A stretch of 35,620 nucleotides of DNA from Desulfobacteraceae bacterium UBA2174 (GCA_002327445.1 DCWA01000018.1:1-35620), one strand, 5' to 3'; shown: positions 24,557 to 32,521, counted from the first letter of the stretch. Numbers and translations: made by a program. Notes: generated from the letters alone by a model not told the origin.

Positions 24557-24581
24557 CGGCCACATTCATCAACCGTGGCCG
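24557..24581 (-). terminator. Candidate weak terminator hairpin after the MerR gene
   Basis: A perfect 7-bp inverted repeat (CGGCCAC / GTGGCCG) with an 11-nt loop lies in the 160-bp gap between the MerR stop and the SNF2 start. Read on the minus strand it is followed by GTTGTTATAAAAG rather than a clean T run, so it is a weak terminator candidate. It could equally be an operator for the SNF2 gene. Confidence 0.35.
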
Positions 24582-24633
24582 AATGAGACGGCTGTCCGAG
24601 GGATAAAAAGGTTTTGGATCCGGCGCCGTCGAA

Positions 24634-25065
24634 TCAGCGCTTCGGCTTCCGCTCGCACGAGGCACAGCACAACGCCGGGTTGTCCAGCCCCTGCATGATG
24701 CCGCACCGCTCCCCGCTGTGGCCGCCGGCGCAGCGCTGGCGCAGGTGTTCCAGGTGGTGTTTCAGGTGTTCGAGGGATTGGATCTGCGCGTTCACGTTCC
24801 GGATGTGGCTGTCGATCATCTCCGTGACCCAGGTGCAGTCCCGTTGGGGATGATCCCGGAAGGCCAGCAGCTTCCGGATTTCCCCGAGCTTCATGTCGTG
24901 CCTGCGGCAATGCATGATGAAATTCAGGCGTTCTACATCCTCCCGGTCATATCGCCTGTAGTTGCCTTCCGTTCTGGCCGGCGCAACCAGCAGGCCTTCC
25001 TTCTCGTAGTACCGGATAGTCACCACCTTGCATCCGGTTTTCTCTGCCAGTTCGCCGATTTTCAT
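24634..25065 (-). CDS. MerR-family heavy-metal-responsive regulator (CadR/PbrR/ZntR-like)
   Basis: This 143-residue regulator has an N-terminal MerR winged helix (MKIGELAEKTGCKVVTIRYYE, with EGNYRRYDREDVERL following). A dimerisation helix and a Cys-rich metal-sensing tail follow: the RDC Cys before the long helix, then CAGGHSGERCG and a final CCASC. Such proteins bend DNA at promoters with an over-long spacer and activate transcription when metal is bound. ATG 25065 follows GGAGAAACC. It is divergent from the P-type ATPase at 25656, whose promoter carries a typical MerR dyad, so it is the probable activator of that gene. Which metal (Zn, Cd or Pb) is not settled by the sequence. Confidence 0.88.
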   Translation of the reverse strand: MKIGELAEKTGCKVVTIRYYEKEGLLVAPARTEGNYRRYDREDVERLNFIMHCRRHDMKLGEIRKLLAFRDHPQRDCTWVTEMIDSHIRNVNAQIQSLEHLKHHLEHLRQRCAGGHSGERCGIMQGLDNPALCCASCERKPKR

Positions 25066-25139
25066 GGTTTCTCCGTTCTCCCCGGGCCGGCGTGTCGCGC
25101 GGTCGTTTCGCATCCCGTCCTGGCGGCGTGAAAAATATT

Positions 25140-25490
25140 GCCGTTTCGAAGAGATCCCTCGTCGCTGCGCGCCTCGGGATGACAGGAATAAAGCGCCGCG
25201 CTTCGGGATGACAGGGGGAAGCCCTGCCGGCTCGAGGTGACAGGGGGAAGCCCTACCAACTCGAGGTGACATAGGGTGCTGTGCTCGGGGTAAGACCTTT
25301 TCCCGCTGTCATTCCGGACTCAGAGAAGCATCCGCAGTTTCTTCCCGTGTCATTCCGAACGCAGAGAGGAATCCGCAGTCGGGAATACGGCGGAATGGAC
25401 CGGCAAGTGCCAAGACATCCCTCGTCGCTGCGCGCCTCGGGATGACAGGAATAAAGCGCTGCGTTCGGGATGACAAAAGGAAACCCCCCA
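25140..25490. repeat. Array of dispersed short repeats between the MerR gene and the P-type ATPase
   Basis: This 350-bp stretch holds several copies of short repeats. A 43-bp block (starting ATCCCTCGTCGCTGCGCG and including GGGATGACAGGAATAAAGCG) occurs identically at 25154-25196 and 25417-25459. In between are degenerate units CTCGAGGTGACAGGGGGAAG and two copies of a TCATTCC...GGAATCCGCAGT-type unit (about 25312-25383). Related copies are at 6470, 21585, 32590, 32880 and, partly, 229. The spacing is irregular and spacers are not unique, so this is not a CRISPR. No ORF with coding character lies in 25066-25569. Confidence 0.75.
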
Positions 25491-25569
25491 AACTATCAGT
25501 AGATTCGATGTCTTATGGCACATCAGGCGTAAACCCTGTCGAGGCCGCCCAAAAAATTTCGAGGGTTAC

Positions 25570-25600
25570 TTGACCCTATAGCCACTATAGACATTATCTT
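25570..25600 (+). promoter_or_regulatory. MerR-type promoter/operator of the heavy-metal ATPase
   Basis: TTGACC (25570-25575) and TATCTT (25595-25600) are separated by 19 bp, the over-long spacing typical of MerR-regulated promoters. The spacer contains the perfect dyad CTATAG-CCA-CTATAG (25576-25590), placed as in CadR/PbrR/ZntR operators. It lies 55 bp before the ATPase ATG. Together with the divergent MerR gene this is a well-supported regulatory site. Confidence 0.82.
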
Positions 25601-25655
25601 GCAACCAGCAACGGATCAACTGCATCGCGCGACACGCATTTTACGGAGAACCCCA

Positions 25656-28016
25656 ATGACTGACGCAATGGCAACTTCTATGTGCGACGGCGGCATATGC
25701 CGGCAGGACGAGGGCCGGGGCGCCGCGCACCAGGAACAACGCGGAGATCGTCGGCATGGCGCGGGCAGCACCTGCAAGAGCGAAGAAAGCTGCTGCTGCT
25801 CTCAGGCGCAGGATCTACTTTTTGCCTCTTCCGTGCGACCCGCTGGCGATGGCGGAGGGCCGGGCCCCCGCACCATTTACCGCATCGCCAACATGGACTG
25901 CCCCGTGGAAGAGGCGCTGATCCGCAAGAAACTCGGCAATATGCCCGAAGTTCACGGGCTCACGTTCAACCTGATGCAGCGCACCCTGGAGGTCCGGCAC
26001 GAACCGTCGGCCCGGGTGGCCATCACCGATGCCCTGCGCGCCTTGACCATGGACGCGAAGGTGATGGACACGGCATCCGATCTTAGCGGGGGCCCTCCAG
26101 CGCCGGCGATTCCATGGGGAAAATTGGGGATCGCCGGTCTGTTCGCCGCCGCATCCGAGGCCCTGGAGCTGTTTCACCACTGGAATCCCGGTTTCCCGGG
26201 AACCGGCCTGCACGCCTGGCGGATCTTTGGGGTGGATGTCATGGCGTGGCTGCCGATGGCGTTGGCCGTCGTTGCCATCCTCTTGGCTGGACTGCCCACC
26301 TACCGGAAGGGCTGGATCTCGGTGCGCCACCTCAACCTGAACATCAATGCCCTCATGTCCGTGGCCGTGACCGGGGCGATGATCATTGGACAGTATCCCG
26401 AGGCCGCCATGGTCATGGTGCTGTTCAACCTGTCCGAAGCCATCGAGGCCCGGTCCCTGGATCGGGCCAGAAATGCCATTCAGAAACTGCTGCGCCTGAG
26501 ACCTGAAAAGGCCACTGTTTTGGGGCCGGATGGAGTCTGGAGGGAGACGGACATCGGGCGGATCGCCGTCGGTGCGCGGGTGCGCGCCCGGCCGGGCGAG
26601 CGCGTGGCGCTGGACGGCCTCATCGTGCTTGGCCGGTCGACCATCGACCAGGCGCCCATCACCGGTGAGAGCCTGCCGGTGGAAAAGACCGTGGGCGACA
26701 TGGTGTACGCGGGGACCATCAACACTTCCGGCTCCTTCGAATTCCAGGTGACCGCCGCCTCTGGCAGTTCGACCCTGGACCGCATCATCCATGCCGTCCA
26801 GGAAGCCCAGGGCCGCCGCGCCCCCATGCAGCGCCTCGTGGACCGGTTTGCCCGGTACTACACGCCGGCGGTGTTTCTCGTGGCGTTCCTGGCGGCCGTC
26901 GTGCCGCCGCTGTTCATGGGGGGCATCTGGACGGAGTCGGTCTACACAGCGCTGGTGCTCCTGGTCATCGGGTGCCCCTGCGCGCTGGTCATCTCCACAC
27001 CAGTGACCATCGTCAGCGGCCTGGCCGCGGCCACGCGCCACGGCATCCTGGTCAAAGGCGGCTTGTTTCTCGAACAGGGCCGGCGTCTGGACTGGCTGGC
27101 CCTGGACAAGACCGGCACCCTCACCCACGGCAAACCGGTGCAGACCGATTTCGAGGTGGTGGACGACATGGCGCCGTCCGATGCGGCCGCCCTGGCCGCC
27201 AGCATCGCGACCCGCTCGGACCATCCCGTATCCAGGGCCATCGCCGAGGCGGCGGCAGAGAAGGGAGTGAGGCTTCACGATGTGGCGGAGTTCGCCGCCA
27301 TACCCGGCCAGGGGGTGAGCGGTTCGGTCGGTGGCAAGCGGTGGCACCTCGGCAATCATCGCATGGTCGAGGCATTGAACCAGTGCACCCGGAACCTGGA
27401 AGAACGCATCCTCCGGCTGGAAAAACAGGGCAAGAGCGTGGTGGCCCTGGTGAGCGAAACGGGGGTGCAGGCTCTTTTCGCCGTGGCCGATACCGTCAAG
27501 GCGAGCAGCGTCGAGGCCATCGGTGAACTGAAGCGGCTCGGCATCCAGACCGTGATGCTCACCGGCGACAATGTCCACACGGCGCGCCGCATCGCCGATG
27601 AGGTGGGGGTGGATCAGTTCCAGAGCGATCTTCTGCCCGAGGACAAGCTGGCCGCCGTGGCGCGGCTCGAAAAAGGCCGCACGGTTGGCATGGTGGGCGA
27701 CGGCATCAACGACGCCCCGGCGCTGGCCCGGGCCAGCATCGGGTTTGCCATGGGCGCCGCCGGAACGGACGCCGCCATCGAGACGGCGGACGTGGCCCTG
27801 ATGGACGACGATCTGCGCAAAATTCCGCGCTTCATTCGCCTCTCCCGGGCCACCCATGCCATCCTGGTGCAGAACATCACCCTGGCCCTGGGGGTCAAGG
27901 CGGTCTTCTTCGCCCTGACCTTCTCCGGGCATGCGACCATGTGGATGGCCGTATTCGCCGATGTGGGCGCCAGCCTCCTGGTGGTGGCCAACGGGATGCG
28001 GGCCTTGGGCAAATAG
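25656..28016 (+). CDS. Heavy-metal-exporting P-type ATPase (Zn/Cd/Pb type, ZntA/CadA-like)
   Basis: This 786-residue membrane pump of the P1B family uses ATP to expel divalent metal. ATG 25656 follows ACGGAGAACCCCA. The N-terminus has a Cys-rich tail (CDGGIC, STCKSEESCCC, residues 10-48) and one HMA domain at about 72-135 with IANMDCPVEEALIRKKL, the MDCPxEE variant common in Zn/Cd/Pb pumps. Membrane and catalytic motifs are TGESLPVEK (actuator), CPCALVIST (metal site), DKTGTLTHGKP (phosphorylated Asp), HPVSRAI and GDGINDAPALA. A MerR-type promoter precedes it and the regulator is divergent. The CPC motif and HMA type argue for Zn2+, Cd2+ or Pb2+ rather than Cu+. Confidence 0.93.
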   Translation: MTDAMATSMCDGGICRQDEGRGAAHQEQRGDRRHGAGSTCKSEESCCCSQAQDLLFASSVRPAGDGGGPGPRTIYRIANMDCPVEEALIRKKLGNMPEVHGLTFNLMQRTLEVRHEPSARVAITDALRALTMDAKVMDTASDLSGGPPAPAIPWGKLGIAGLFAAASEALELFHHWNPGFPGTGLHAWRIFGVDVMAWLPMALAVVAILLAGLPTYRKGWISVRHLNLNINALMSVAVTGAMIIGQYPEAAMVMVLFNLSEAIEARSLDRARNAIQKLLRLRPEKATVLGPDGVWRETDIGRIAVGARVRARPGERVALDGLIVLGRSTIDQAPITGESLPVEKTVGDMVYAGTINTSGSFEFQVTAASGSSTLDRIIHAVQEAQGRRAPMQRLVDRFARYYTPAVFLVAFLAAVVPPLFMGGIWTESVYTALVLLVIGCPCALVISTPVTIVSGLAAATRHGILVKGGLFLEQGRRLDWLALDKTGTLTHGKPVQTDFEVVDDMAPSDAAALAASIATRSDHPVSRAIAEAAAEKGVRLHDVAEFAAIPGQGVSGSVGGKRWHLGNHRMVEALNQCTRNLEERILRLEKQGKSVVALVSETGVQALFAVADTVKASSVEAIGELKRLGIQTVMLTGDNVHTARRIADEVGVDQFQSDLLPEDKLAAVARLEKGRTVGMVGDGINDAPALARASIGFAMGAAGTDAAIETADVALMDDDLRKIPRFIRLSRATHAILVQNITLALGVKAVFFALTFSGHATMWMAVFADVGASLLVVANGMRALGK

Positions 28017-28173
28017 CCGGGCATCGGGGGCGGCGGCCCCTGCACGTCCGGCATCGCTAGAGGCGCCAGGAAAGCCTGCTATAATTGGAGAAAAAAATTG
28101 CCATTCACCCAAGGACGGAATCGCTTGTCCGGTCTCGGAGCCCTGAAGGCGGCGTCGAACCGGAGGAACGGGA

Positions 28174-28947
28174 TTGAAGAGAAACGGGATTGAAATGGAT
28201 GCCATCGATGCTCACCCCTTTGATGAAGCCACCCGTCTCACCGGCGAGCCGGGGCGCTATCACGGTCAAACCGCCGCGCGCTACGCCAACATGATCGGGC
28301 CGTTTGGCGGCATCGTCGCGGCCACCCTGCTCCGGGCCGTGGTGGATCATCCGAACCGGCAAGGAGATCCTCTCGCGTTCACCGTCAATTTCGTGGCACC
28401 GGTGGGCGATGGCCGTTTTGCCATCGACACGAAGGTCGTCCGCACCAACCGTTCCACCCAGCACTGGATCATCGAACTGTCCCAGGCTGGCGAAGTCGCG
28501 GCGACGGCGACCGCCGTGTTTGCCAGCCGTCGCGAGACGTGGTCATCGACCGAATTGCGATGCCCGTCGGTGCCGGAGGCCAAAACCGGGATCAAGGTGG
28601 CCGGCGATGGATTGCCCGCCTGGCTGAAATGCTACGATATTTGTCTGTTTCAAGGCGGGATCCCGCCCTTGCTGGCGATAGAAAACGAAGATGCCTTTGT
28701 CCGCTCCGTTACCCTCCAGCGGATGCGCGATGAACCGCCCAGGCCGATGGATTTTTTGTCCTTGACGGCGATTTGCGATACTTTTTTCCCGCGCATCTAC
28801 GTTCGCCGCAGCGGGTTGGTTCCGGCGGGGACCGTTTCATTTACGGTTTATTTTCATGTAGATAGCGAAAAAATAGCCACTATCGGCGATGAGGCGGTGG
28901 TGGGGATTGCCCGCGCCAATCGATTCTACAACAACTACTTCGACTAG
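28174..28947 (+). CDS. Acyl-CoA thioesterase-like (TesB-type hotdog) protein, interrupted by in-frame TAG
   Basis: The 257 residues before the stop match the thioesterase-superfamily (TesB-like double hotdog) layout: MIGPFGGIVAATLLRAV near the start, NFVAPVGDGRF, and IARANRFYNNYFD at the end. The family usually continues with a Gln and another ~24 residues. Here the codon after FD is TAG (28945-28947), and the same frame goes on NAEVWAADGDLIATSSQVVY to a natural TAA at 29017-29019, exactly like the expected ending. The lesion is therefore a single nonsense change (CAG to TAG), a sequencing error, or readthrough. TTG 28174 has GGAGG at 7 nt; ATG 28195 is the alternative, and a near-duplicate ACGGGATTGAA block separates them. 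The family hydrolyses acyl-CoAs. Confidence 0.75.
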   Translation: MKRNGIEMDAIDAHPFDEATRLTGEPGRYHGQTAARYANMIGPFGGIVAATLLRAVVDHPNRQGDPLAFTVNFVAPVGDGRFAIDTKVVRTNRSTQHWIIELSQAGEVAATATAVFASRRETWSSTELRCPSVPEAKTGIKVAGDGLPAWLKCYDICLFQGGIPPLLAIENEDAFVRSVTLQRMRDEPPRPMDFLSLTAICDTFFPRIYVRRSGLVPAGTVSFTVYFHVDSEKIATIGDEAVVGIARANRFYNNYFD

Positions 28948-29019
28948 AATGCGGAGGTCTGGGCGGCGGATGGGGATTTGATCGCCACGTCCAGCCAAGT
29001 GGTTTATTTCAAGGAATAA
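28948..29019 (+). pseudogene. In-frame C-terminal tail of the thioesterase after the TAG codon
   Basis: This stretch has no start of its own but continues the thioesterase frame for 23 sense codons, including NAEVWAADGDLIATSSQVVY, before TAA at 29017. The ending is what the family normally has, so these bases belong to the gene upstream. They are coding only if the TAG at 28945 is read through or is an error. Confidence 0.7.
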
Positions 29020-29060
29020 TGCTCTCCTGACCACCGCTGGAAAGCGCAACATGCCGTTGC

Positions 29061-29318
29061 ATGAAGAACTTCCTGGGGCATGACGGCGTTGAGCCCACCG
29101 GCAACCGGGCCGAGCGGACGCTGCATTTTACCGTGCTGTGGCGAAAGCGAAGTTTAGGCACCCGTAGGGAAAAGCGAAACCGCGGGATGGAACGTCTCCT
29201 GTCGTTCACGGAAACGTGTCGCCTTCGTGGCAAGGCCACCCGCCCGCTGCTCGCAGGCCTGACCCACAACCTTTTCACCGGCAACGGACCAGACCTGGAT
29301 CTAAAACAATCTCCCTGA
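29061..29318 (+). pseudogene. IS66-family transposase, C-terminal fragment
   Basis: The 85-residue frame contains HDGVEPTGNRAERTLHF, LWRKRSLGT and ERLLSFTETCRLRG, the conserved C-terminal block of IS66-type transposases (VEPTNNxAERALRxxVxWRKxSFGT). The catalytic core and the N-terminal parts are missing and no IS66 terminal repeats were found, so this is a relic. It lies between the interrupted thioesterase and the decayed redox genes, marking past transposition at this spot. Confidence 0.78.
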
Positions 29319-29446
29319 TATACAGATCCTGTGAACATGCACTAAAAATGTACCGGTAAACGCCGTAACCACTTGTCTTAAAAACATGTTTGACATCCGT
29401 ATCGTTTTGCAACGCAAACGAAGTCGTCAATGGAGGAGGTCGCAGC

Positions 29447-29521
29447 ATGTTTTTCGAGCAGATAACCGTCCCGGGACTGACCGCCTGGAAAAATGCGGGC
29501 TACAGTATCGCCAATGGATGA
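29447..29521 (+). pseudogene. Possible N-terminal remnant of an MBL-fold hydrolase
   Basis: A strong ribosome site (GGAGGAGGT) precedes ATG 29447, which gives 24 residues beginning MFFEQITVPGL and then a TGA. That opening resembles the start of MBL-fold (persulfide dioxygenase-like) proteins found near sulfur-metabolism genes. Everything after it is missing. The call is weak because it rests on 11 residues and context. Confidence 0.3.
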
Positions 29522-29539
29522 CCAAAAAGGAGAGATCAA

Positions 29540-30180
29540 ATGCTCAAGATCGGAGAAAAGGGCGCCATTCCCCAGAAGGGCAGAACCACCTACGCCATCG
29601 CCCCCCCACATTCCCTGCGGGGTGGTGACCCCGGCGTTGCTGCGCAAACTGGCCGACGTCGCCGAAAAATACCAGGCCCAGGCGCTTAAAATCACCGGCG
29701 CGACCCGAATCGCCCTCGTCGGACTGAAAGAGGAGGATATCGACAGCGTCTGGCGCGAATTGGGAATGGACCAGGGCGCGGCGGTGGGGCTCTGCGTGCG
29801 CAGTATCCGGGCTTTCCCGGGCACCACCTAAGCAGGACGCGCTGGGGATGGGAAGGAAACTGGACGGCCTTTACCACGCGGTCCAATTGCCGGGAAAATT
29901 CAAGATGGCGGTCTCCGGTTGCAAGATCAACTGCGCCGAGAGCTCGGTGCATGACTTCGGCCTCATCGGTGAAGCGGACGGCTGGAAGGTGGTGGTGGGC
30001 AACGTGGGCGTCAGCCCCCGGATCGCCGACGAAGTGGCCAAGGGCCTCGACGACCAGCAGGCCCTGGACTATGCCAGACGGGTGATCGCCTACTACACGG
30101 AAAACGCCACCAAGGGGGAGCGGCTCGGCAAGATGATCGAGCGCATCGGCCTGGACGCCCTCAAGGCGGCGTTGCGCTGA
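29540..30180 (+). pseudogene. Siroheme nitrite/sulfite reductase-like small protein, disrupted
   Basis: When frames are joined the product is a ~215-residue relative of siroheme/4Fe-4S sulfite-nitrite reductases. It starts MLKIGEKGAIPQKG at ATG 29540, with AAGGAGAG upstream. A run of seven C at 29601-29607 (six would stay in frame) shifts to the frame reading IPCGVVTPALLRKLADVAEK. The first cluster motif, normally CPGTTYC, reads FPGTT and then a stop: Cys is replaced by Phe and about 5 nt are lost at 29829-29831. The third frame (from about 29833) carries the second motif GCKINC and ends IERIGLDALKAALR. With one ligand motif destroyed it cannot be a normal reductase even if the frameshift is an error. 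Confidence 0.78.
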
Positions 30181-30204
30181 AGGTGCGGCGTTGACATGAT
30201 CGGG

Positions 30205-30316
30205 CGGCCGGGTTCGGGATGAACTGCCCCGGCTGATGGATTCTCCGTTGTTGGCGGCGATCCGCGACAGTTTTCCCCCGCGCATCTGCGTTCGGCAGGG
30301 GAGGATGGGTTTTTGA
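30205..30316 (+). pseudogene. Fragment of a second thioesterase (paralogue of the gene at 28174)
   Basis: The DNA from about 30208 to 30300 aligns with 28722-28815 of the thioesterase gene, for example GCGATCCGCGACAGTTTT against GCGATTTGCGATACTTTT. One frame reads LLAAIRDSFPPRICVR, compared with LTAICDTFFPRIYVR there, and ends at TGA 30314-30316. Only about 95 bp of the homologous gene survives, so it is a relic of a duplicated or exchanged copy. Confidence 0.6.
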
Positions 30317-30341
30317 GCATAAACGGCCAAGGAATCATTGG

Positions 30342-30761
30342 ATGACCGGGGAGAAAGACCTCACAAAGTTGCTGGCATCGCTGTCGCCCCATTTGATGGA
30401 CGATGATTTCGTGTTTTGCACCGTCAGGGATGCAACCTATGGCGACTTTGCGGAATTGTCGCCGCTGGCGTCATTTCAGGAAGATGAAGGTTTGTCATTG
30501 TTGTTGACGAGAGAAAGTGCCGATAGAGCGGGTTTCAGGTATGAATCCATATTCAAATGCATCACGCTCAAGGTTCACTCCAGCCCTGAGGCCGTCGGAT
30601 TGACCGCGGCGGTTTCATGCCAATTGGCGGAGAGGGGAATCAGCGCCAACATCGCTGCCGCCTGCCATCATGATCATGTTCTGGTGCCGGCCGAAAAAGC
30701 GGATGATGCCCTGTCGGCGCTTGAAGCGTTTGGCGGCTGTGCAAACTTGACAAGTTCGTAA
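30342..30761 (+). CDS. ACT-domain-containing protein (COG3602-like)
   Basis: This 139-residue cytoplasmic protein matches the small bacterial ACT-domain family that opens with TDLxxLLASLSP (here KDLTKLLASLSPHL). Two ACT-like halves are visible: residues about 20-65 and about 70-130 (FKCITLKVHSSPEAVGLTAAV and ERGISANIAAACHHDHVLVP). ACT domains usually bind amino acids; no specific ligand is known for this family. ATG 30342 (ATTGGATGACCGGGGAG) has no strong ribosome site. The last codons and the TAA (30759) lie in the left end of a repeat element, so the normal C-terminus may be slightly altered. Confidence 0.75.
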   Translation: MTGEKDLTKLLASLSPHLMDDDFVFCTVRDATYGDFAELSPLASFQEDEGLSLLLTRESADRAGFRYESIFKCITLKVHSSPEAVGLTAAVSCQLAERGISANIAAACHHDHVLVPAEKADDALSALEAFGGCANLTSS

Positions 30762-30880
30762 AAGTTCGAATTCACCACCGAGGACACAGAGAGCACAGAG
30801 GTAACCAATTAAAATTGCATGCTTTACCTTTTGGGCCAGTGTTGACTCGGCAGTTAAAAATCGACTTTTTACGAGTGGAT
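30752..30880. mobile_element. MITE-like element with TCGTAAAA/TTTTACGA ends
   Basis: The element is bounded by AGTTCGTAAAAGTTCG at the left and CGACTTTTTACGAGTG at the right, an imperfect terminal inverted repeat. Inside are AT-rich sequence and CACCGAGGACACAGAGAGCA. No coding ORF is present. Its ends resemble those of the element at 32855-33005. It overlaps the stop codon of the ACT-domain gene. Confidence 0.5.
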
Positions 30881-30958
30881 CAAACTTGGGAGTGGAACCA
30901 GTAACAAATTGATATAATGGTCTATCATGGGCCGCAAACGATTTGTGGAGATCCAACC

Positions 30959-31231
30959 ATGATAAAATTGATCACGCCGGAAAACGAGGCCGAAGCCAAT
31001 GTCATCAAATCCATATTGGCGGACAATGGCATTTACGCGGAGATCCAATCGTTTCACGATACCGCCTACGACGGCCTTTTCCAGTCCCAGTACGGGTGGG
31101 GGGTGATCCGGGTTTCCGAAGTGGACGTAGAGGAAGCCAAGAAAATCATTCAGGAATGGAAGGGTGCATCCCCTGTAGACCTTCCATGGGAAGAGGTTTC
31201 AAACCCGCCCGCAGGGGAATCGCATGAATGA
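30959..31231 (+). CDS. DUF2007-family protein
   Basis: This 90-residue protein, MIKLITPENEAEANVIKSIL..., has the small ferredoxin-like fold signature of DUF2007 (putative signal-transducing proteins): ILADNGIYAEIQSF and VRVSEVDVEEAKKIIQEW-like segments (here GVIRVSEVDVEEAKKII). ATG 30959 has TGGAG at suitable spacing; an upstream in-frame GTG-type start is less likely. It overlaps the next gene by 8 bp and is probably co-transcribed with it. Function is unknown for the family. Confidence 0.8.
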   Translation: MIKLITPENEAEANVIKSILADNGIYAEIQSFHDTAYDGLFQSQYGWGVIRVSEVDVEEAKKIIQEWKGASPVDLPWEEVSNPPAGESHE

Positions 31232-31940
31232 TGCGCCGAAAATTTTCACCCGAGACAAGAATTACCCGATGAAGATCGTCTGCCTGGTGGGCAGCCCGCA
31301 CGGCAGACGGGGCAACACGGCCCGCTTGCTTGACGAGATGCTGCAGGGCGCCGCCAGCCGCGGGGCGGTGGCCGAAACCGTCTTGTTGCGCGGCGCCGAG
31401 GTGCGCCCGTGCCGGGGTTGCGACCGTTGCCATATCGAGGGCCGCTGCCCCCAAAAGGACGATTTCGCCGCCATCAAGGAGCGGATCATGGCCGCCGACG
31501 GCCTGATCATGGCCAGCCCCAACTACATCAACCAGGTCAGCGCCCAGCTCAAGGCCTTCATCGACCGTTGCTGCGGGGTGATCCACTGCCTGGGCTTCGA
31601 GGGCCGCTACGGTGCCGCCGTGGTCACCTCGGGTGGAGGCCCGGAAAGGATGATTGCCGATTATCTCAACCAGTTTCTCATCATGACCGGCATCCATCCG
31701 GTGGGCGCGGTTCATGCCACCATGGCCGAAATGCCCGACGGCCAATTCACGGAAGCGGTGCGGCGCCGGGCCTTCAACCTCGGCCAGCGCCTGGTGGGCG
31801 CCTGGAAGACCGGCGCCCGCTACCCCCGGGTCGAGCGGCGCATGGCGGCCTTTCACGACCGGATGGCGTCCCTGATCGCCTATCGCCGCCAGGAGTGGCC
31901 CTTCGAGTACGACTGGTGGCAAAAGCACAGGGGGCTGTGA
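31224..31940 (+). CDS. Iron-sulfur flavoprotein / NADPH-dependent FMN reductase family
   Basis: This 238-residue flavodoxin-fold protein has the FMN-binding loop GSPHGRRGNTARLL, then the iron-sulfur motif CRGCDRCHIEGRC typical of iron-sulfur flavoproteins. Next come LIMASPNYINQVSAQLKAFIDR and VVTSGGGPERM. It would bind FMN and a 4Fe-4S cluster and carry out electron transfer or detoxification of oxygen/peroxide in anaerobes. ATG 31224 has AGGGGA upstream and overlaps the DUF2007 gene; ATG 31269 (MKIVCLVGSP) is the more usual family start. The C-terminal extension (about 185-238) is basic/aromatic and not recognised. Confidence 0.85.
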   Translation: MNDAPKIFTRDKNYPMKIVCLVGSPHGRRGNTARLLDEMLQGAASRGAVAETVLLRGAEVRPCRGCDRCHIEGRCPQKDDFAAIKERIMAADGLIMASPNYINQVSAQLKAFIDRCCGVIHCLGFEGRYGAAVVTSGGGPERMIADYLNQFLIMTGIHPVGAVHATMAEMPDGQFTEAVRRRAFNLGQRLVGAWKTGARYPRVERRMAAFHDRMASLIAYRRQEWPFEYDWWQKHRGL

Positions 31941-32064
31941 CGCCAGGTGGACAAGGCCATAGGGGGCTTAAGCGACCCGGTTGATGCATGACGATGTTGT
32001 ATACGGGGCAGGGAACGCGGAAGGGGACGAAGGATGGTGCGGGAACAAGTCATGTGGCCGTCGC

Positions 32065-32235
32065 TTACCGGTCGCCGGCCATGGCGCCGGGAGCGCCCGC
32101 TTCGCTGGTCAAAAGCAGGCGCAGGCCCAGACCCAGCATGACCAGGCCCGTGAACCGCTTCTGCCAGGCGAGCAGATGGGGCCAGCGGTAGAGCCACTGC
32201 CCCACCGCGCCGGACGCAACGGCAATACCCCCCAA
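32065..32235 (-). pseudogene. LysE/RhtB-family exporter, C-terminal fragment
   Basis: The minus-strand frame ending at TAA 32065-32067 reads GQWLYRWPHLLAWQKRFTG, then LVMLGLGLRLLLTSE, the typical C-terminal end of LysE-family amino-acid exporters. A TGA in frame at about 32241 and loss of similarity upstream show that only the last ~55 residues remain. The remaining sequence in 31941-32064 has no recognised feature. Confidence 0.6.
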
Positions 32236-32332
32236 AGTTCATGCCTGGATAATGTGGGGCCCTACGGGAGGTCGCTGTTTTTTGCGTCCTTGCGCGTATA
32301 TCAGTTGCGAGTGGGCTTTGAACGATCGTTGA

Positions 32333-32521
32333 ATGGCAATGCCGGAAAAGGCGATTTTGGACACCTTGTACCTGCGCAAGGGGCTAGCGGCAGCCGATGA
32401 AATGGAGACGGAACATCTGGATGGCGAGCGTTTGCGCCAGGCGGCGCAACGTTATCCGATGGCTGTCCAGAGGCGGCTGGCGGCACTTTGGGACACAAAT
32501 CCATTTTACGGTGATGTCTGA
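32333..32521 (+). pseudogene. AbiEi-like antitoxin/regulator, C-terminal fragment
   Basis: The 62-residue frame MAMPEKAILDTLYLRKGL...HLDGERLRQAAQRYP...VQRRL resembles the end of AbiEi-type antitoxins, where ATPEKALLDxLYLR is a common block. A TGA lies directly upstream in frame (32330). A different frame upstream (LRVYQLRVGFERSLN) could be the shifted continuation. The AbiEii toxin partner is absent. It may be a relic of a toxin-antitoxin system. Assignment is by short motif only. Confidence 0.45.

Noticed and set aside
25140..25490. Repeated blocks as a possible CRISPR array
   Set aside because: Repeat units differ in length and orientation, spacers are not uniform, and no cas genes are present.
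29329..29400. Possible tRNA or small RNA downstream of the IS66 fragment
   Set aside because: No cloverleaf arms, T-loop or CCA-type end could be found.
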